A stretch of 64,000 bases of DNA from Anniella stebbinsi. Its lineage: Eukaryota; Chordata; Lepidosauria; Squamata; Anniellidae. Positions 22,860 through 36,534 of the stretch are shown in pieces (within the stretch, counting starts at the first letter, position 1; the number at the start of each line of letters is the position of its first letter). A program made the translations under genes and the position numbers. The notes below the pieces were generated by a model. That model had not been told where the DNA came from and ran no database searches. It worked only from the letters and a program-made list of their open reading frames with translations. The stretch is taken from NCBI GenBank assembly GCA_029215795.1, contig JARDYH010000003.1, forward strand, positions 104,750,609 to 104,814,608, given 5' to 3'.

Positions 22860-23890
22860 CTTTGCATGAATTCTTCAAATCCAGTAATCTCCTTGTTAGC
22901 GCTGATTATTCTAATACTGCTAATACCTCCAAATCAAGAGTTTGTTTATGTAACACCTTAACCTTGTGAACCAATTCTACTTTGGTCTTATATCTCCTTT
23001 ACAATATGCTGACTTATTAATAGTAATAATCATTTGAAAGTAAGCTTGAGGTACATTTCAAATAGTATATCCAATCAGCATCAGTTCAGATCTTTACCAA
23101 TTAATTGAATAACCAGACAGATTACCAAACTTATTAATCAGCTGCATCAATACCCGCACAGCTGGTTGAAATTTAGAAATAAACAATAAAAGATGATCAG
23201 TGTAAAGAATAAGTTTAAATTCAAAACAATCATGGACAAATCCACGAATACTGCTATTCTGTCTACTAGCACAAGCTGGATGTTCTAAATATAAATCAAA
23301 TATTAAAGGAGAAAGTGGACATCTCTGTCTGGTTCTTCTCTGAAGTGGAAAAAAGCCAAAAGAAATCTGTTAGTTATAACATTATCTCTTGAAAATGAAT
23401 ATAAAATTCTAATCCACTTCAAAACCTCTAAAGAAAAACCAAATTTAGTCAAAGTAGCAAAAATAAATTATTAATAAATTTTATCAAAGGCTTTTTCAGC
23501 ATCCAAAGAAACAATGGCAGCCTGGTCCATTCTATCACTATTTCAAACAATCAGATCCACAACTAATCTGTCAGCCCCCTTGTCTATGTTTGATAAATCC
23601 TACCTGCTCTGTTCAAACCAATGTTGTAATAATTTATTGAAATAACTTCTTGAAACTATCAGCTAAAATAGCAGCATTTTAATATCTAGGTCAATTAACA
23701 AAATAGGCCAGAAATTAGCACAATGAGTATGATTTTTACTAGGGATCACAGTGATATAAGCATCAATTAATGAAGAAGGGAGAGAGCCCAATTCAAAAAT
23801 ATTGTTGCCTAGACGATGTCCTTTTGGAACTAACAAGTTGGAAAACATTTTATACCATTCAGTTGGAAACCCATTTATGCTATACGATTT
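22860..23890 (-). mobile_element. L1-type LINE fragment (RT region)
   Basis: In reverse complement the frame reads DQAAIVSLDAEKAF (from the plus-strand segment around 23,495-23,530), and further on the YADD-region sequence and a palm segment related to the copies at 28.8 and 42.6 kb. Many stops. Both ends are missing. Confidence 0.65.
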
Positions 23891-24289
23891 CCAGTCCTGC
23901 TTTCACTGTAGCATGTTTTAAATACAGTGCAGTTAGCGAATAGTCAAGCCTATAGCTGGTTAGCCAAAGCGGTTCAGGTTACAACAGCAGTGGTTAAAAT
24001 CCAGGCAGAGGTCAGAACACAGGCAGTTTGACAGACAAGAGGAACAGGCAGCAGCATAACAAGCAAGAGATCAAACACGGTAAATCAGTCAGGTATGTTA
24101 CACAGTCCAGAAGCAGAGTTGTTAGGCAGTCCAAAAGGTCAGGCCAGATTTACACCAAGCAAGATATGGCACTTTGAAAACGGTTTGAAAACTGTATATA
24201 GAGTGTGTCCTGGGCCCTACAGTTGTCGCTACTGTTATAAAACGTTTTAAAGCAGTAGTGTAGATTCTGCCCAGGAAACGGCATCACTC

Positions 24290-24720
24290 ACAGGCACAGG
24301 TCAGGAGGAAAGAAGCAAGGCAAAGCAGGATGGACCAAGTTTTTCCAATACTGGCTGGATTTTCTGTGAAGGCTTTTAAGCCCAAAACCTGCTGGAGCTC
24401 ACCCAGAGCTCAGCTGCCGTAATCAAGTCTCTCATTCCAGACCTTTACTCCCGAGGAGTCACTTTGTCCTGAGGAGACCTTTTCTGGAGGCAAGCAGTCC
24501 TTTGTAGAGGAGCCTTACTTGCCTGTCACTGGAGGCAACAATGCTCTGGAAGGTCAGGGAGTTGCTCTGCCTCAGAGGCAAAATCCCTTTCCCCTGACAG
24601 AAATGGTCCTGCAACCATCTCCCTTGAGGGCTCAAGCTGTGGGTCTGGTGGCAGTCCCTGGTCTGGGCTGCCCTGGGTTTCAGGGGTCTTCCTCTGAGGA
24701 GGACTCCTCCAGGTGGCGCA
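24290..24720 (-). mobile_element. LTR-like repeat, copy 1
   Basis: Its reverse complement shares ...CTCCTC-GGAG-A-GG... and GGCAGCTGAGC(T/C)TTGGGTGAG with 34,790-34,885, in the same order, marking a dispersed family with LTR-like composition. No gag-pol sequence was seen beside it. Confidence 0.35.
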
Positions 24721-24879
24721 TGACATTTCCAGTATTCATACTCAGAATTGCTTTTGTAATTTTCTCCACACCTGAGAGAGCTGAAAGGAAATGCCATTGT
24801 CAAGAATCCAAACATGGGATATCAAAATGAGAAGGAAAAAAAAATCCCTGTCTCACCTGCTGCTTCATTATCCATATGA

Positions 24880-25735
24880 ATATTATTAATAATGCTAAGA
24901 TCAGTTAGTTCCAACTTTCTTGATGTTTCTTGATGTTGTCAAAGCATTTGAAAATGATTTTTTTTAATTTCAAGCCCTAGAATATTATAATTTGGCACTC
25001 CAGTTTATTAATTAGATTAAGGCGAATTATTCAGTTCCTTCAGCTAGAATTTTGGTTTATAGAATCATTGGCTAATATTCTTTTTCACCATGGTGAAAGT
25101 TTACGGTGTTTTGGCAGGTGCGACTCAAGTTAAAATCACATTATATGCTGATGATATAATGGCATCTTTGTCTCAGTTGGAGCTTTCTTTACCTAAGTTG
25201 TTTGAGTTAGTTGGGAAATGCAGTGCCATTTCAGGTTATAAAATTAATAGATTGAAAATAGAAATGATATTGGTAAATTTATCAAGACAAGAAGAGACAA
25301 GTATATACACCTGTATTTAGGAGTTAGATTGTATTTTGGAATTGTGGTTTTGAAGCTGAAGTATAGAACCACTATTGAAGCACTATTGAAGCTAACGATT
25401 ATGTGTGTCACTGAGAACAATAAACTAAAATGTGAGGTTTTTTTTTAAAAAAAGACGAATGTAACTCTTAGACTGATCCATATTTTAAGAGGTCTTCCTA
25501 TCTTTATATTTTCATCTTATTTCAAGCTAGTTAATAAATTCTTCAATTTTTAAATAAATTCTTCAAAAAATTGCTTTGGTAAGGACACCCATCCAGAGAT
25601 TAGTATTACTATTTGGATGTGTTAAAAATTTGGCTTCTGATGTGGAAATGGTTCAATATTCAATTTCATTAGCTCATTTAACAATATACTGCAATTGGAA
25701 AAAAGTGCTAGCCCTGACCTTGGATGAATGGTTGA
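24880..25735 (+). mobile_element. L1-type LINE fragment (RT region)
   Basis: Frame at 25,090-25,320 encodes VKITLYADDIMASLSQLE and CSAISGYKINRLK, the L1 RT active-site block. Downstream sequence continues with frameshifts. Divergent from the copies in intron 2. Confidence 0.7.
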
Positions 25736-25739
25736 TTAC

Positions 25740-25845
25740 TTTGAATTGTGTTTGATGGTTTTAACTTTTGCGAACTGCTCTGAGAGCTTTGGCTTTGGGG
25801 TGGTATAGAAATGCAATAATAAATAAATAAATAAATAAGTGCTAG
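25740..25845 (+). mobile_element. L2 3' tail fragment
   Basis: GCGAACTGCTCTGAGAGCTT, GGCTTTGGGGTGGTATAGAA and (AATA)n tail. The same tail is found at 31,220-31,293, 37,330-37,397 and 42,530-42,590. Confidence 0.7.
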
Positions 25846-28212
25846 GTGAAGTTCAGCCTGTTATTTCAGACTTTTAATGGCATTTGATTGGTTTTATGAT
25901 ACATGATATTTTTTATGACAATTGGTTGATTTAAAGCTTTACTGCACTGCCTCAGTTGATTATTTTTTCTGCTTTTCTAGGGGAAGGTACTCATATGAAT
26001 TATGTGGATATAAATGAGTTGTATTTTATGGAATGACACTGAACAGAACCAGTTGCAATAAATCATGTGTAAAATGGTAGTAAAAGTTGGTTTCTCCTAA
26101 ATTTCCCCCTCCCTCTTTTTACTGGGGAACTGAGAACAATAAAGCGGATGGGGTGACAGTTGAAACTGAATGAAGAGAAAACTGAAGGAAATTCTGACAA
26201 CACAGCTAACTAGGCTGGATTGATCTAAATCACAGCAATTTAAATCATGATTTAAATTAAGTTTCTCAATTTGGATTTTTTTTTTTGAGTAAGCGCATTT
26301 CCTTCACCCAGGACCTCTCAAAGCACTTAAGTTGAGTTGGGGGTTTGCTGTATAGTAAGAAAAAGTATTTACTATGAACAGTATGAATCATTTAGCTCTT
26401 TAGTAATTTTGACTTTGTCACCCTCCCTTGAGCTCTAACTGGCTGCTCTAAAAATTAGATCATACTGGTTTGTAAATAAATAGAACCTTTATGTAATCTA
26501 AAGCCATGACACGGACATGTCTTTTGTATTGAATATTACGTAAGGAGCATTTAGTTCAGTGGTACACAACCTGCAGCCTGGGGGCTGCATGTGATACGCT
26601 TCCAAGGCCTTAATTGGGGCCTCCTGAATGCCACTACCCACTTGTCACCAAATTTCCCTCCTGCCAATTTCTCGCCAATTATACTGTTGCTACCAGTGAT
26701 ACAGATAGCTATTTCCAGTGAGGAAAGAGTGATTTGTATGAGGGTTTTTGAGGGAGGAAATGGAAAATCTTTTGTATAGGTTTGCTTGGGTGAGAGTGGA
26801 GAGGGAGAGAAGGCTCTCTGTTTCCACAGTACAGATCACTCTTTCCCTGCTGCTGCTAGCAGTGAGGAATGAGAAATCTGTATCAGGATCACTGGGTGTG
26901 CGTATTATGCATGTGAAGTCCCCAACCCAGGTCACTAGCATCACATCTGGCCCACAGGGCCAAAAAGGTTGTGCATCCAAGCCTTAATTGAAGGCGAAGG
27001 CTTAAATTCTATGCACCCCTCTTTGAGTACAAGTCCCACTAAACAAAGCAGAACAAAATAGACATGGATTAAGTGTCCAGCACTTTTGAGAAGCAAGATA
27101 GTGAGCGAAATAGTGTTTCTTGCAAATATACTTTTAAGGAGAAAGGTGCTCAAATGGGTGGTTGCTCTGCTATTCTAGGCACTCTTGAATGATAATGATC
27201 ATCTGGATTCATTTCATTCTGCTTTCTGACATGGGTTTGGCACTGAAATAGTTTTCACATGGCTGCATTTGTTTTGGTGGGTCACAAGTTGTGCAGGTTT
27301 GGCCTACACTATAATCTATTTAAAACTGTTTTTATTGAGAAGGGGAAAATCATAGAAAATAGGATAACTTTAGAAATAGAATAATGTTCAAAAACTGAAA
27401 CACGGTAAGAAAGATGTAGAATCAGTAGATCATTAAAATGGGGCTTACAATGCAATCCTATGCATATATACTCCTGGAGAGGAAAGCTCCATTTGAATTC
27501 AGTGAGACTTAATACCAGGTAAGTGTGTATAGGATTGCACGCTGAATTTACTTAGGTTGTAACTAAATGCAAATGATATGCAGCACATAGGACTGGAAAC
27601 TCTGCTTACCTTCCTGCTAAGTAAGAGTGTATGTGTAAGAGACAGAAACTCTTGTTGACTATATACAATTGCAAAACAATTGCCTTGCTAGAACAGGCAA
27701 ACACCTACCATTCTTTTTCCAACTGTGATCAGCCAGATGCCTCTTGTAGCTCATTAGCAAGGCATAATTGTGATGACCATCCTTCCTATATTGTTATCAG
27801 AAGTATACTGTCTCTGAACATACAGGCTCCAGTTACCTTTTTGGGTAGTAGCCTTTTACAGGCGAATTAGCCTGTGAATTTCTCTAATCAATATTGAAAG
27901 CTTCCTGGAGCATCTTACAACCAGTCAACAAAATCCCAGTGACCATTGTGACATCCTGTGGCAAAAAATAACACAAGTAAATTATGTGTTTGTGAAGAAG
28001 TGCTTTTCGTCTGGTTGTCCATAATGCCAGTTGGATGTATGTTTCCTGAGTTCAGACTTGCTATAAGGCTAGATTGAAGTATAGATGAATAGGATCCCAC
28101 TTATTTCTTTAGAAAGCTAATAGCTATGGTTATTGTTAATATCTACAATGTATTAAGTTATTGGTCACTTCATATAGTTTTTTGTTTATTGAATTCTTAA
28201 TTTGTGCATTAA

Positions 28213-28647
<435 letters not shown>

Positions 28648-29807
28648 TAAGTCTATTTTCCTTTTAAACTTTTTCGTGTGTGTTTGTCAGGCAACTTTTT
28701 CTTGTTCTGTAGAGATTCCTAGAGAAAGATAGATTGCAGCAAGTCATTACAACATTAATAAATCAAGTGGGATTTATTAAAAACAGGCAGGGGGCTGATG
28801 ATTTTAGATTAGTTGTAGATTTGATAGCTTTAAATAGAGAAAGAACGGACCAGGCGGCCATTGTCTCCTTGGACGCTGAGAAGGCCTTCAACAAAATTCA
28901 TTGGAAGTTAATGAATGCGACATTGAGTAATTTTGGTTTTCCAATAAATTTTTTGAAGTGGTTTAGAATTTTATATTCGACTCCAAGAGCAAGAGTTATG
29001 ACCAATGCTTGGTTGTCAGTTTTTTTCATGCTTGGGTGAGGTACTACGCAGGGATGTCCGCTTTCCCCATTGATATTTGATCTATGTTTGGAACCCCTGG
29101 CTTGTACAATTAGACAGAAACGAATATCCATGGGTTTGTGCATGCTGATTTAAAATTTAAAATTATTCTTTACAGTGATGATCTTTATTGTTTATTTCTA
29201 AACTCCAGGCATCTATTCCTGCTTTGATGGAATTGATTAATACCTTCGGTGATCTGTCTGGTTATTCAATTAATTGGTCAAAGTCTGAATTGATGCTGAT
29301 TGGAAATAGCATATCTTCTAGTGTGTTGGCTAATGGTCAATTTCGATGGTGCCCTGATTTTATTACCTATCTGGGAAAACTTATTCCAAGAGATTTATCT
29401 CAACTGATCATAATAAACTTAAATAACTGAATAGTGAGATTGCACGAGATATAGGCAGATGGGCACCATTAAAGTTGAGTTTGTGGGGTAAAGTCAACAC
29501 ACTTAAGATGAACCTTATACTTCAAATTCTTTATGTTATGCGGGGGATTCCTTTACTTCTGCCTGGCAAATATTTTCAACAACTCACTGCTCTGTTTCGT
29601 AAATTCTTCTGGGGTTCTTCCCTACCTCGAATATCTTTGAAAGCATGTAGCTTCCAGTTAAAGAAGATGCGTTTGGTTTTCCAGACCTCGCTTTGTACCA
29701 TTGGGATTATCTATTGGCTTGTACTAAGTTCTGGTCTTCTCCTGTTCCCTCAGAACTGCCACCATGGTCAGTTCTGGAAGCCTTATGGTTAGAGCCTCTT
29801 CTCAAAT

Positions 29808-30592
29808 TTATTTATTTATTATTACATTTATATACCGCCCCATAGCGGAAGCTCTTTGGGTGGTTTACAGAAATTAAAAGATTGAACTTTAAAAAGTCTA
29901 TATACAAAATTTAAACCATAAAACATAAAAACGACTAATATTTAAAACATTTTAAACTTTTAAGCCTGGCCAGAAATTCAGTTAAAAACCTCAACTTAAG
30001 CTGTTTAAATGCCTGGGAGTTTTGACCTGGCGCCAAAAAGATAACAGTGTTAGCGCCAGGCGTGCCTCATTGGGGAGATCATTCCATAATTGGGGGGCCA
30101 CCACATAGCAGGCCCTCTCCCTTGTTGCCATCCTCTGAGCTCCCCTCAGAGTAAGCACCTGGAGGAGGACCTTAGATGTTGAGCGTAGTGCACGAGTAGG
30201 TTCATGTTGGGAGAGGTGTTCCATCAGGTATTGTGGTCCCAACCCATGTAAGGCTTTATAGGTTAAAAAACCAGCACCTTGAATCAGGCTTGGAAACGTA
30301 CAGGCAGCCAATGCAAATGGGCCAGAATCGGTTTTATATGTTTGAACCTTCTGGTCTCTGTTAACAATCTGGCCGCTGCATTTTGCACAAGCTGCAGCTT
30401 CTGAACCGTCTTCAATGGCAGCCCCACGTAGAGCGCGTTGTAGTAATCTAATTTGGAGATTACCAGAGCATAGACAACTGAAGCCAGGTTATCCCTGTCC
30501 AGATAGGGTCATAGCTGGGCCACCAAACAAAGTTGGTAGAAGGCACTCCGTGCAACCGAGGCCACCTGAGCCTCAAGTAACAGAATATTGTT
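29808..30592 (-). mobile_element. L2 LINE 3' part inserted in L1
   Basis: Minus-strand frame (30,311-29,991) reads YKALHGLGPQYLMEHLSQHE...ERACYVVAPQLWNDLPNEAR, the L2 C-terminus. It is preceded by a coding remnant for the thumb region and followed by the 3' UTR ending at ATTTATATACCGCCCCATAG (plus strand) and an AATA tail. Interrupts the L1 reading frame on both sides. Confidence 0.85.
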
Positions 30593-31084
30593 TTTTTGCT
30601 GCCCTCATTGCCCCTGAATACAGCTTACCATAGGCACTTTCCAGTGTTTGATTGCCTCCACCCAGAGTTCATCTCCATCTGCACTTAAGCCGTCTCCTAT
30701 TTGTTTCATCACTCTCAGCAAATGGATAGCACTCGGCTCTCGTCATGTTAGAATAAGTAACCCCCCTCTTACAATTTTCGCTGCTAGAGAGGTGTGGTGT
30801 ACAATATCACGTCATTTACAGTTTGATCCATTCTCCCACGCAAAATTGACTTTATGGGGAAACCCAGATTTAAGAATTGGAAAGAAACCGTTCTTGTGGA
30901 GGACATGGACAGATTAGATGATTTTTACTTTGGATCAACTAACAGGTCCAGACGACATGTGTATTAAATATAATTTACCTACTATGGCTCAATGGCAATG
31001 TTTGCAATTGCAACACCTGCTGGAATCTAGGTTTGGTCCAGCTGCTTTTACGGCCTCAGAGCGTCCAGCACTATTAGAAACACT

Positions 31085-31293
31085 GAACTGACGCGTTGAT
31101 CCATGACCCATATATATAAGTATTTGTTTTAAATGGATATTGTATTTATAACCTGTGTTTATGCTCTTTATGGTTTTAAATTTTGTATAATAGTTATTTA
31201 ATGTTCATTGTTTTTAATTTGTAAACCGCCCAGAGAGCTTCGGCTATGGGGCAGTATATAAATACAATAAATAAATAAATAAATAAATAAATA
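31085..31293 (+). mobile_element. L2 3' end inserted in L1
   Basis: GTAAACCGCCCAGAGAGCTT, CGGCTATGGGGCAGTATATA and (AATA)n. L1 coding sequence resumes at once after the tail (ATCATACCCATAGTTTAAG). Confidence 0.8.
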
Positions 31294-32329
31294 TCATACC
31301 CATAGTTTAAGACAGGATTGGAATAACGAATTGGAGTGACCTGTTTTGCCTAACCAATGGATTGTTGCCCTAGCATCTGTATCTGAAGCTTCTATGGACC
31401 TTAGGCTACGTCTTTTTTGACAATAACAAAAATGTTTCGGGTGTATTGGACTCCACAACGGCTTATCAATAAGGGTCTGTCTAACTTGCACAATTGTTGG
31501 AGATGTAATGCACCTAGTGCTTCTTTAACTCATATGTTTTGGAAATGCCCTGTAGTTGCCCCTTTTTGGGAGCAAATTATAATAAGGATAATAAGCTCTA
31601 ATATGGAACGATGTGCATGTCCTCCTAAATTACCTACTGGCTTCTTGGAAGTTAACACATGGTCCATGCAAATGGATCTTCAGAGCCCTTATGACAGCTA
31701 AAAGATGCTGGAAGGACAGATGCTCACCTGCCATAATGCAATGGATTGAAGACTTAATAGCACTGTCAACATTTGAATGGGTGTTATATAGGCGCAACTT
31801 GCGAGTGGATGAATATATGGATATTTGGTCCACTTTTCTTGAAACCTATGTATAACTCTCCCCCCTTTTTTAAAACGAATGGTACACTTGATGGAAAAAT
31901 GACAATATTCCCATATATGTAATGTGGTTTTTTCTTTTTCACGATTTATTTTCTAGTCTGTTTTGTTTATATTCACAGTAAAAAGGGGGAAAAAGAAATA
32001 TCTTTCTTGAGAGATTGAAACCAACATAGCCTCTCTGCCTGTTTGCAAATGCATTCCTGTGCATAACTATAACACTAGCCATTCTCCATATGGTTTTAAT
32101 CACAACTCATAAAAGTTAGTGTGGGCTACAAGATTTAATGGCTTCCATGAAATTGTCATTTTAAGTGTTGCCAACAGCTCATTAGTAACATTTACTGGGC
32201 TTCCCTCATTCCCCCCCTCCCCCCTTGTATCTTCATCTTGTTCTTATTCCGACACTGAACTTTTTTTGACGGGTGAAATTCCAAGCTGGTTAAATCCCAC
32301 AAAGATGATGTGAAATGACCTATTGTTGT

Positions 32330-32740
32330 GCATGTTTAAATAGGGCTGTCACAAGCATCCACTTGGGTCTGTGAGGGCAGTGAATCCCCCACCCCCGGCA
32401 TCCAGACCCAACTGGACACGACTGACGGAAGAGCAGATTCACGCCCAAGCACTTTGGAGCCCCCACAAGAGCTCGGTGCAGGTCTGCCCTGGCTTCCAGG
32501 GTTTTGCCCCTTCCCCCCCCCCCCAGCTGCGTTAATGGAAGTCATTTTCCGTTGCATTAAGAGGGCCTTTAAGGCCCCCATTGGAGCGGAGAAGGGGAAA
32601 GCGCACTCCAAAAAGTGTACAATTCCCCCTGCCTTGGGGGAGGGCTGGAGTAATGATAGGGCGAGCACTTGCAGGGCGAGCGCTTGCCGATTTCAGCAAT
32701 CCATATCTACAAATGCTTACCAAGTTCAGTGAACTTTGTG
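32330..32740 (+). repeat. GC-rich block, unassigned
   Basis: A 400-bp GC-rich segment within AT-rich intron, with AGGGCGAGCACTTGC and AGGGCGAGCGCTTGC in direct repeat at 32,658-32,688. It is probably an interspersed element, but no ends or family were identified. Open frames on both strands reflect base composition. Confidence 0.3.
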
Positions 32741-33149
32741 TGCTGAGGATTCATAGTGATTCTTTTCAGCTGAAGAATAAGATTCTTAACCTCAGATGGT
32801 GATGTAACTTGTTAATGCACATAACAGTGCTATCATTGTAGTGAGTTTGTCAGTGAGCAGAAATGTGGACTTCACAGAGTTCCAAAATGCTGCTAGTAGA
32901 CCTGTGTAATTTACCACAATCAGTAGATTTTAGCAGGCTTTAACTGACAAAAGTCTGCCTCATTTCTTATACGGGCCTCTTACAGTTATCTTACCCTTTT
33001 TTCCAAAGAGTCTTATCTTTAGATGAGCTGGGAGATTTTCACTCCTAACCAGGCAATGGAAAACGCAATTAGCTTCTCAAGCTGGATGCTTTGGGAACCT
33101 GTGAGAGGGGGAAGGGATGTAGCCTGTCAGCTCCTGAGAGGGAGGTAGG

Positions 33150-33350
33150 CATCTAGCGGAGGAGCTTATAAGATCCAATCCACAGCCTTTGTGCTTTGTT
33201 CTCTCTTCAGGGGACAATGGGCATAATCAACCTGGAGACCTTTTGTGGAGACGTGAACTTTCTTTGCATGTATATATTCGGCATCCATTTTCTATCAATA
33301 AACTGTCATCTTTTTGCACAAGTGGCTTGTTTCATCTGATTGATGACTGA
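33150..33350 (+). mobile_element. Possible LTR fragment
   Basis: CTTATAAGATCC (TATA-like) followed 120 bp later by ATCAATAAACTGTCATC (poly-A signal) and a short tail before CCTGGCAGAACTAGAACC. Promoter, poly-A signal and U5-like order suggest an LTR. No ends are proven. Confidence 0.3.
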
Positions 33351-34004
33351 GACCTGGCAGAACTAGAACCCAGATCTAAAACAATCATTTAAAATATTAC
33401 TTAAAAGCAAGCACCACATATCTAAATAGAACTTGCTTTCAAGTAAATATGCTAAAACATTGAGAAGGCTTTATGCCTTGCATTGGCTATTCATATCAGT
33501 GTTTCCATATTTTTTGTATTGCATTCCATTGTGTAGGTTGCTACATTAAGAGGTGCTGATTATGGAATGCAAATAATAATTTCTGGAAGATTTAACTTTT
33601 ATATGTAGTACCTCTCCTAATTTACAAAAACAGTGTGCTCTAGGGATGTGTAATTCTGTTTCTCAACTAGCTGGAAAACTATTGACTGACAAGATTTGGA
33701 GTTTGTGTTCCTCATTCATGTTTCTGGCCAAAGGAACCAAAAGTGTCGGTTCCCTCCCTTCCTCATAGAGGATGGATCTATCAGTGGTTGTTTGTAATTA
33801 CACAATAAAGAACATCTAGAAATAGGGCCAGTAGTTCTAGTATTATCCAAGGTTTGTTTAACCCTCAAATAACTCATGAAGTCTGGGTTCACACAACGCA
33901 ACAAGTAGTGATGCGCCCTACCACATCTTGCATATTCTAAATGGTGACCATTGCACATATTGGAGCCCCATGGGGTTAATTAATCCATGGTGGCTTATTA
34001 AGAC

Positions 34005-34160
34005 ATGTGAACTGAATCAGTATGCTACTGAATACCAGCTGTTTGGAGCAACACTGGGGAAATGTTGTTGTCATCCTTCTTCCTTCTGGATTTCCTAGAG
34101 GCATCTGGTTGGGAAGTGCATGAAGCTGGATGTTGAATTAGTTGAACCTCCAATCTGATC
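34005..34160 (+). mobile_element. LINE 3' end, CR1/L3-like family
   Basis: ATACCAGCTGTTTGGAGCAA...TTTCCTAGAGGCATCTGGTT...AGCTGGATGTTG matches the order seen at 2,125-2,350 and 51,310-51,670. Confidence 0.5.
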
Positions 34161-34359
34161 CGTCAGAGCTTTCCATATATTCTTGGTTTTTCTTCTATTT
34201 TAAGCATGCTTTAAATTTTATTTTGTACTTACATGCAGAACACACTTGTGTGTGACATACCTTTGGCATGGACATATTCTAGCTGCTGCTGAAGTACTGC
34301 TGAACCTCCTCTGCGGCCCTTTACCCATTGTGAACAGCAATGAAGAGGAGCTTGGCTGG

Positions 34360-35000
34360 CTGGCTGGCTCACTTGCTCATTGCATGTCCAGGGGCACTGG
34401 AGGTGGACAGTAACGATGGGTTACAAAAAGAAACTATACCACAGAGGGCTGAATCGCTCCGTTCATTATTGAATGCCACCAATTGTCTGCCCTGCTGCCC
34501 ATGTTGACACCCCCTTCCGCCTGAATCCTGTTGGTGTAGGCTTGTGGTTTGTAGTGAAGCTGGTTCGCATTTTTGAGTGATGTGTTTTTCATGGATTCTG
34601 AATGAGTTCTCCTCTGAGGAGCTAAAGTTCCCAGAGACTGATGATGCCATCCATATCAGGAGACGTGTGGAAGAAGGGGCCATTTGCTTCAGAGACAGAG
34701 ACTGAGTGACACCCCCCCCCCCCCCCGTCTCAGAGAGCGTCATCACCTTAAGGGGAAAATCAGAACTGCTCCTTTAAAAAGAAGTTCCCAACTCCAAAGA
34801 AGGACTCCTCAAGAAGAGGGAACTCCTCAGGAGCAAGGCTTGTAATATAGGGCAGCTGAGCCTTGGGTGAGGCTCAGGGAGCTCTGATAATATAAATCTG
34901 CATGATTAGTCTAGCCTTTGCTGAATACATGCAGTTTCCTGAGCTCCTGTGCCTGATATCTTGCTTCCCTGACCTTGACTCGTGTTTGGACCTCTTTGTT
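34360..35000 (+). mobile_element. LTR-like repeat, copy 2
   Basis: Shares GGCAGCTGAGCCTTGGGTGA and flanking CTCCTC blocks with the minus-strand copy at 24.3-24.7 kb, and continues to a tail with CCTGACCTTGACTCGTGTTT. LTR-like composition with no internal proteins. Contains a 14-base C-run near 34,713. Confidence 0.35.
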
Positions 35001-35003
35001 ATC

Positions 35004-35110
35004 TAGGGTGACCATATGAAAAGGAGGACAGGGCTCCTGTATCTTTAACAGTTGCATAGAAAAGGGAATTTTAGCAGATGTCATTTGTATATATGCAGAA
35101 CTCTTTGTCA
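35004..35110 (+). mobile_element. Foldback element end (GACCATATGAAAAGGAGGAC family)
   Basis: TAGGGTGACCATATGAAAAG, then GAGGACAGGGCTCCTGTATC and TTTAACAGTTG, followed by a GAAAAGGGAATTTTAGCAG segment. This equals the left arm of the complete foldback at 60,668-60,950. Only one arm is present here. Confidence 0.65.
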
Positions 35111-35639
35111 CAACAGTGGGACGCATAACAGTTTAGCCTGTGAGAGCTGCATCTGGGGCCAGGGGCTGCACATGTGTGTGCACACACTGCCCCCTCACAT
35201 ATATCTACACAAACACATTCTCAACCCCCTCCACACACATCTACTGCACTGCACAGGGATGAGGAGGCTTAAACTTCCCAGTCCTGCCCACTGAGATCTA
35301 GGGTTTGTTGAAAGCTTCTCTCAACCTCCAGTGGAATTGCTGTTTCCCACCGCGGTGGAGAAACAGCTAATTTGCAAAAAGAGTTGATTTCCAGCAACAT
35401 CACTTTGCTGGTGCAGCTCAAGCAACACCAAAACAATGTTCAGCTGATCAGTTAGACTGTGGAGGAAAGCGGGCAGGGGCACCATGGTTCTGTGGGGTTT
35501 GCACCCCATTTTAAAGTATATTGTAAAAACAGCAGCACCAAAGGCAAGGCTTCGATACCAAGACTGAAATGAATATGAGGCTATTTTATTGCAAAAAATC
35601 CAACAGGTACACATTTTGAGCTTCCATGTTCTTTAAGAA

Positions 35640-36390
35640 GCTATAAAATCATAGAATTGTGGAGTTGGAAGGGACCACAAGGATAATCTAGACCAGCCCT
35701 CTGCAGTGTGCAGGAAACCATTTAAATCATCCATGAGAGGTGGTTGTCCAACCCTAAAAACCTCCAGATGAAGAACCCACAACCTCCGTACATAGACTGT
35801 TCCACTGTTGTACAGATCTTACTGTCAGGAAGATTTTCCTTATATTTTATCGAAATCTAGGTAGGTGTAACTTATACCCATTTATTTCAGTCCTAATTTC
35901 TGTGGCAATGGAAAATAATTCTTGACCATCCTCCCTGTGGCACCCTCTTATGTACCTGAACACTGCTAACATGTCTCCCTTCAGTCTTCTTTTCTCCAGA
36001 CTGAACATCCCAAGTTCTTTCAGCCTGACCTCATAGGGCATGCCCTCAAGTCCCTTTGTCATCTTTACTGCCCTCCTCTGAACCTGCTCTAACCTGCCAA
36101 TGTCCTTCTGGAAATGCGGTGCCCAGAATCGTACACAATACTCCAGGCATGGTCTCACAAGTGCTGCATAGAGAGGAATAAGGACTTCACATGTCTTTGA
36201 TACAATGCTACTTCTAATGCAGCCTAGAACATCTAGTGGCTATGTCACACTGCTGACTCACGTTCAGAGTGCTGTTGATGACCACACCCAAATCCTTCTC
36301 TGAATTTTCCTAAGGGTAATACATTTTTCCTCCCTAAGTGTAATACCTTACAGTTCTCCCTGTTAAAGTACATTTGTTTGCTGATATTTT
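35640..36390 (-). mobile_element. CR1 LINE 3' part
   Basis: Minus-strand frame 36,158-35,847 encodes MRPCLEYCVRFWAPHFQKD and [20 protein letters not shown], a typical CR1 C-terminus. The 3' UTR ends at AAAATCATAGAATTGTGGAG (plus strand). Its 5' end faces the plus-strand CR1 that begins near 36,535. Confidence 0.88.
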
Positions 36391-36534
36391 TTAAAACAAT
36401 TTTAATTTGAATCTTTTAATGTAAACTACTTTGAACAATGCTTTTCTTGTGAGCTGGAATATAGAAACTGTACATTGCTTTCAATGGAACATAGTTACAA
36501 CTATCTAGCTTCCAAATCGTGCGAGGTACTTGTT

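Larger units (their letters stand above)
28712..32000 (+). mobile_element. L1-type LINE, 5'-truncated, with nested L2 insertions
   Basis: Begins within RT (QVGFIKNRQGADDFRLVVDL, then AAIVSLDAEKAFNKI, FLKWFRILYSTPRARV, TTQGCPLSPLIFDL) and continues through SGYSINWSKSELM to the C-terminal domain with CWRCNAPSASLTHMFWKC (zinc-knuckle type) and ...MTAKRCWKDRCSPAIMQW. It ends in an A-rich tail near 31,980-32,000. Stops and frameshifts make it inactive. It is interrupted at 29,808-30,592 and about 31,085-31,293 by L2 pieces. It starts about 65 bp downstream of the LRP6 exon 2 donor. Confidence 0.8.
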
